A stretch of DNA of 64,000 nucleotides from Diploscapter coronatus (taxonomy: Eukaryota > Nematoda > Chromadorea > Rhabditida > Rhabditidae), in NCBI GenBank assembly GCA_964036155.1, contig OZ038422.1:26497201-26561200 (forward strand), written 5' to 3'. Position numbers and translations under genes: made by a program. Under the pieces are notes generated by a model that searched no databases, was not told the DNA's origin, and saw nothing but the letters and a program-made list of their open reading frames with translations. This document shows positions 63,324-64,000 of this stretch, one piece after another; the stretch's first letter is position 1, and each line of letters opens with the position of its first letter.

Positions 63324-64000
63324 TAAAGCTTTTAATGATTAGAAAGTTACCTTCATAAAAATATTCGTGCTTTAGAAGGATTCTTTTATTCATTATCAGA
63401 AAAACTTACCTTCACAAAATGTTTCAGGTTCAGATTTTCAACAAAAAAAATCAGAAATGATGTCAGGTTGCATGCAGATGGTGGTATTTTGCATTGTCAC
63501 ATGCGACTTTTCGCCCTTTTTTCCTCTTCTTCTTTTCAACGCGCTATTTTGTCATTCGCTAACAGATTTCCCAATGAACTTTGCTGCGTAGTCGAGTGTT
63601 TTCGAAACATAGGCCAGCTGTCTTCGAGTTCTAACTATAAGCCATCCGGCCCAGCTATATTTGGATCTCACTTTCTGGAAAGTTATCCCCATTTCTAGAC
63701 ACATTTGAATTTTCTATTTAATTAAAAAATACTATTTTTATACAGATTTGCAGATTGTTGATAATATTTTAGTTTTTTTTTCTATTTAAAAATCGTAAAA
63801 TTCGAAATTCGAGGTTGAGAATCAGATCGGAATCATTTTTCGACTCCCACTCTCTGTCCCATGTCTGTATTTACCTTTGTTATCTCTACCGACATTTCTC
63901 TCTTCCTCTGCAAAACGTGATGAATCATGCTCAACACATCATAACTTACGTATATAAACTTCCTAAGGCCCTAATTATTCATGACATTTTAAATTGATTT
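63324..64000. other. 3' flank, no further gene recognised
   Basis: AATAAA overlaps the collagen stop region (about 63321-63327). The rest shows one CGCTATTTT box near 63541 and pyrimidine-rich DNA. No exon chain is seen before the window ends. Confidence 0.5.

Overview
This window is nuclear DNA from a nematode, most likely a chromadorean/rhabditid. I infer this from AT-rich intergenic DNA, very short introns with TTTTAG/TTTCAG/TTTAAG acceptors, probable trans-splice acceptors directly before start codons, a nematode-type nuclear receptor, and a nematode-type fukutin/LicD protein. The species cannot be named from the sequence alone. Every gene is broken into many small exons, so I assembled the gene models by hand from splice signals, reading phase and family resemblance. 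Two long models, the nuclear receptor (705 aa) and the LMO7-like gene (1,121 aa), close exactly in frame across all exons.

Layout, left to right. 1-746: 3' end of a sushi/CCP-domain gene (+). 4723-8959: nuclear hormone receptor with a long Gln-rich tail (+). 13708-17744: single-pass membrane protein with a Q/N/P-rich ectodomain (+). 18430-19241: histone H1 (-). 19674-21763: 4-hydroxyphenylpyruvate dioxygenase (-). 26497-27521: small secreted precursor with two copies of an HVxPL...EPPLKR peptide, a likely unrecognised neuropeptide-like gene (+). 29444-29932: non-autonomous Tc1/mariner-like element. 29999-30586: ten-cysteine three-finger-like secreted protein (-). 35551-47497: LMO7/LIMCH1-like gene with PDZ and LIM domains and an alternative first exon (-). 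48804-50805: PEBP family protein (+). 51269-52370: EGF-like type I membrane protein (-). 53903-55195: secreted helical protein (+). 55692-56896 and 57047-57616: ARPC3 and a PHETA/sesquipedalian-like PH protein, close together on the minus strand and possibly co-transcribed. 57941-58802: C2H2 zinc-finger protein (+), convergent with a fukutin/LicD-like enzyme at 58843-60316 (-). 61076-63323: a short collagen split into 27 mostly tiny exons (+). The intervals 747-4722, 8960-13685, 21764-26496 and 30587-35550 show no supportable genes.

The genes are mostly unrelated housekeeping or animal-specific functions: tyrosine breakdown, actin nucleation, endosomal PH adaptor, chromatin, extracellular matrix, and signalling. 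The only functional grouping I can argue for is the ARPC3/PHETA pair.

The most unusual signal is in the introns. Several junctions fixed independently by protein pattern do not follow GT-AG. There are three GC-AG introns, ATAAG donors in the collagen gene, and acceptors lacking AG in the collagen, EGF-like and sushi genes. Several introns are partly or almost wholly hairpins, some sharing arm sequence, and many carry a dispersed GGATATATGAAATCC motif. Together these suggest intron gain or colonisation by small palindromic elements and relaxed splice-site use. Transcript data would confirm or refute this.
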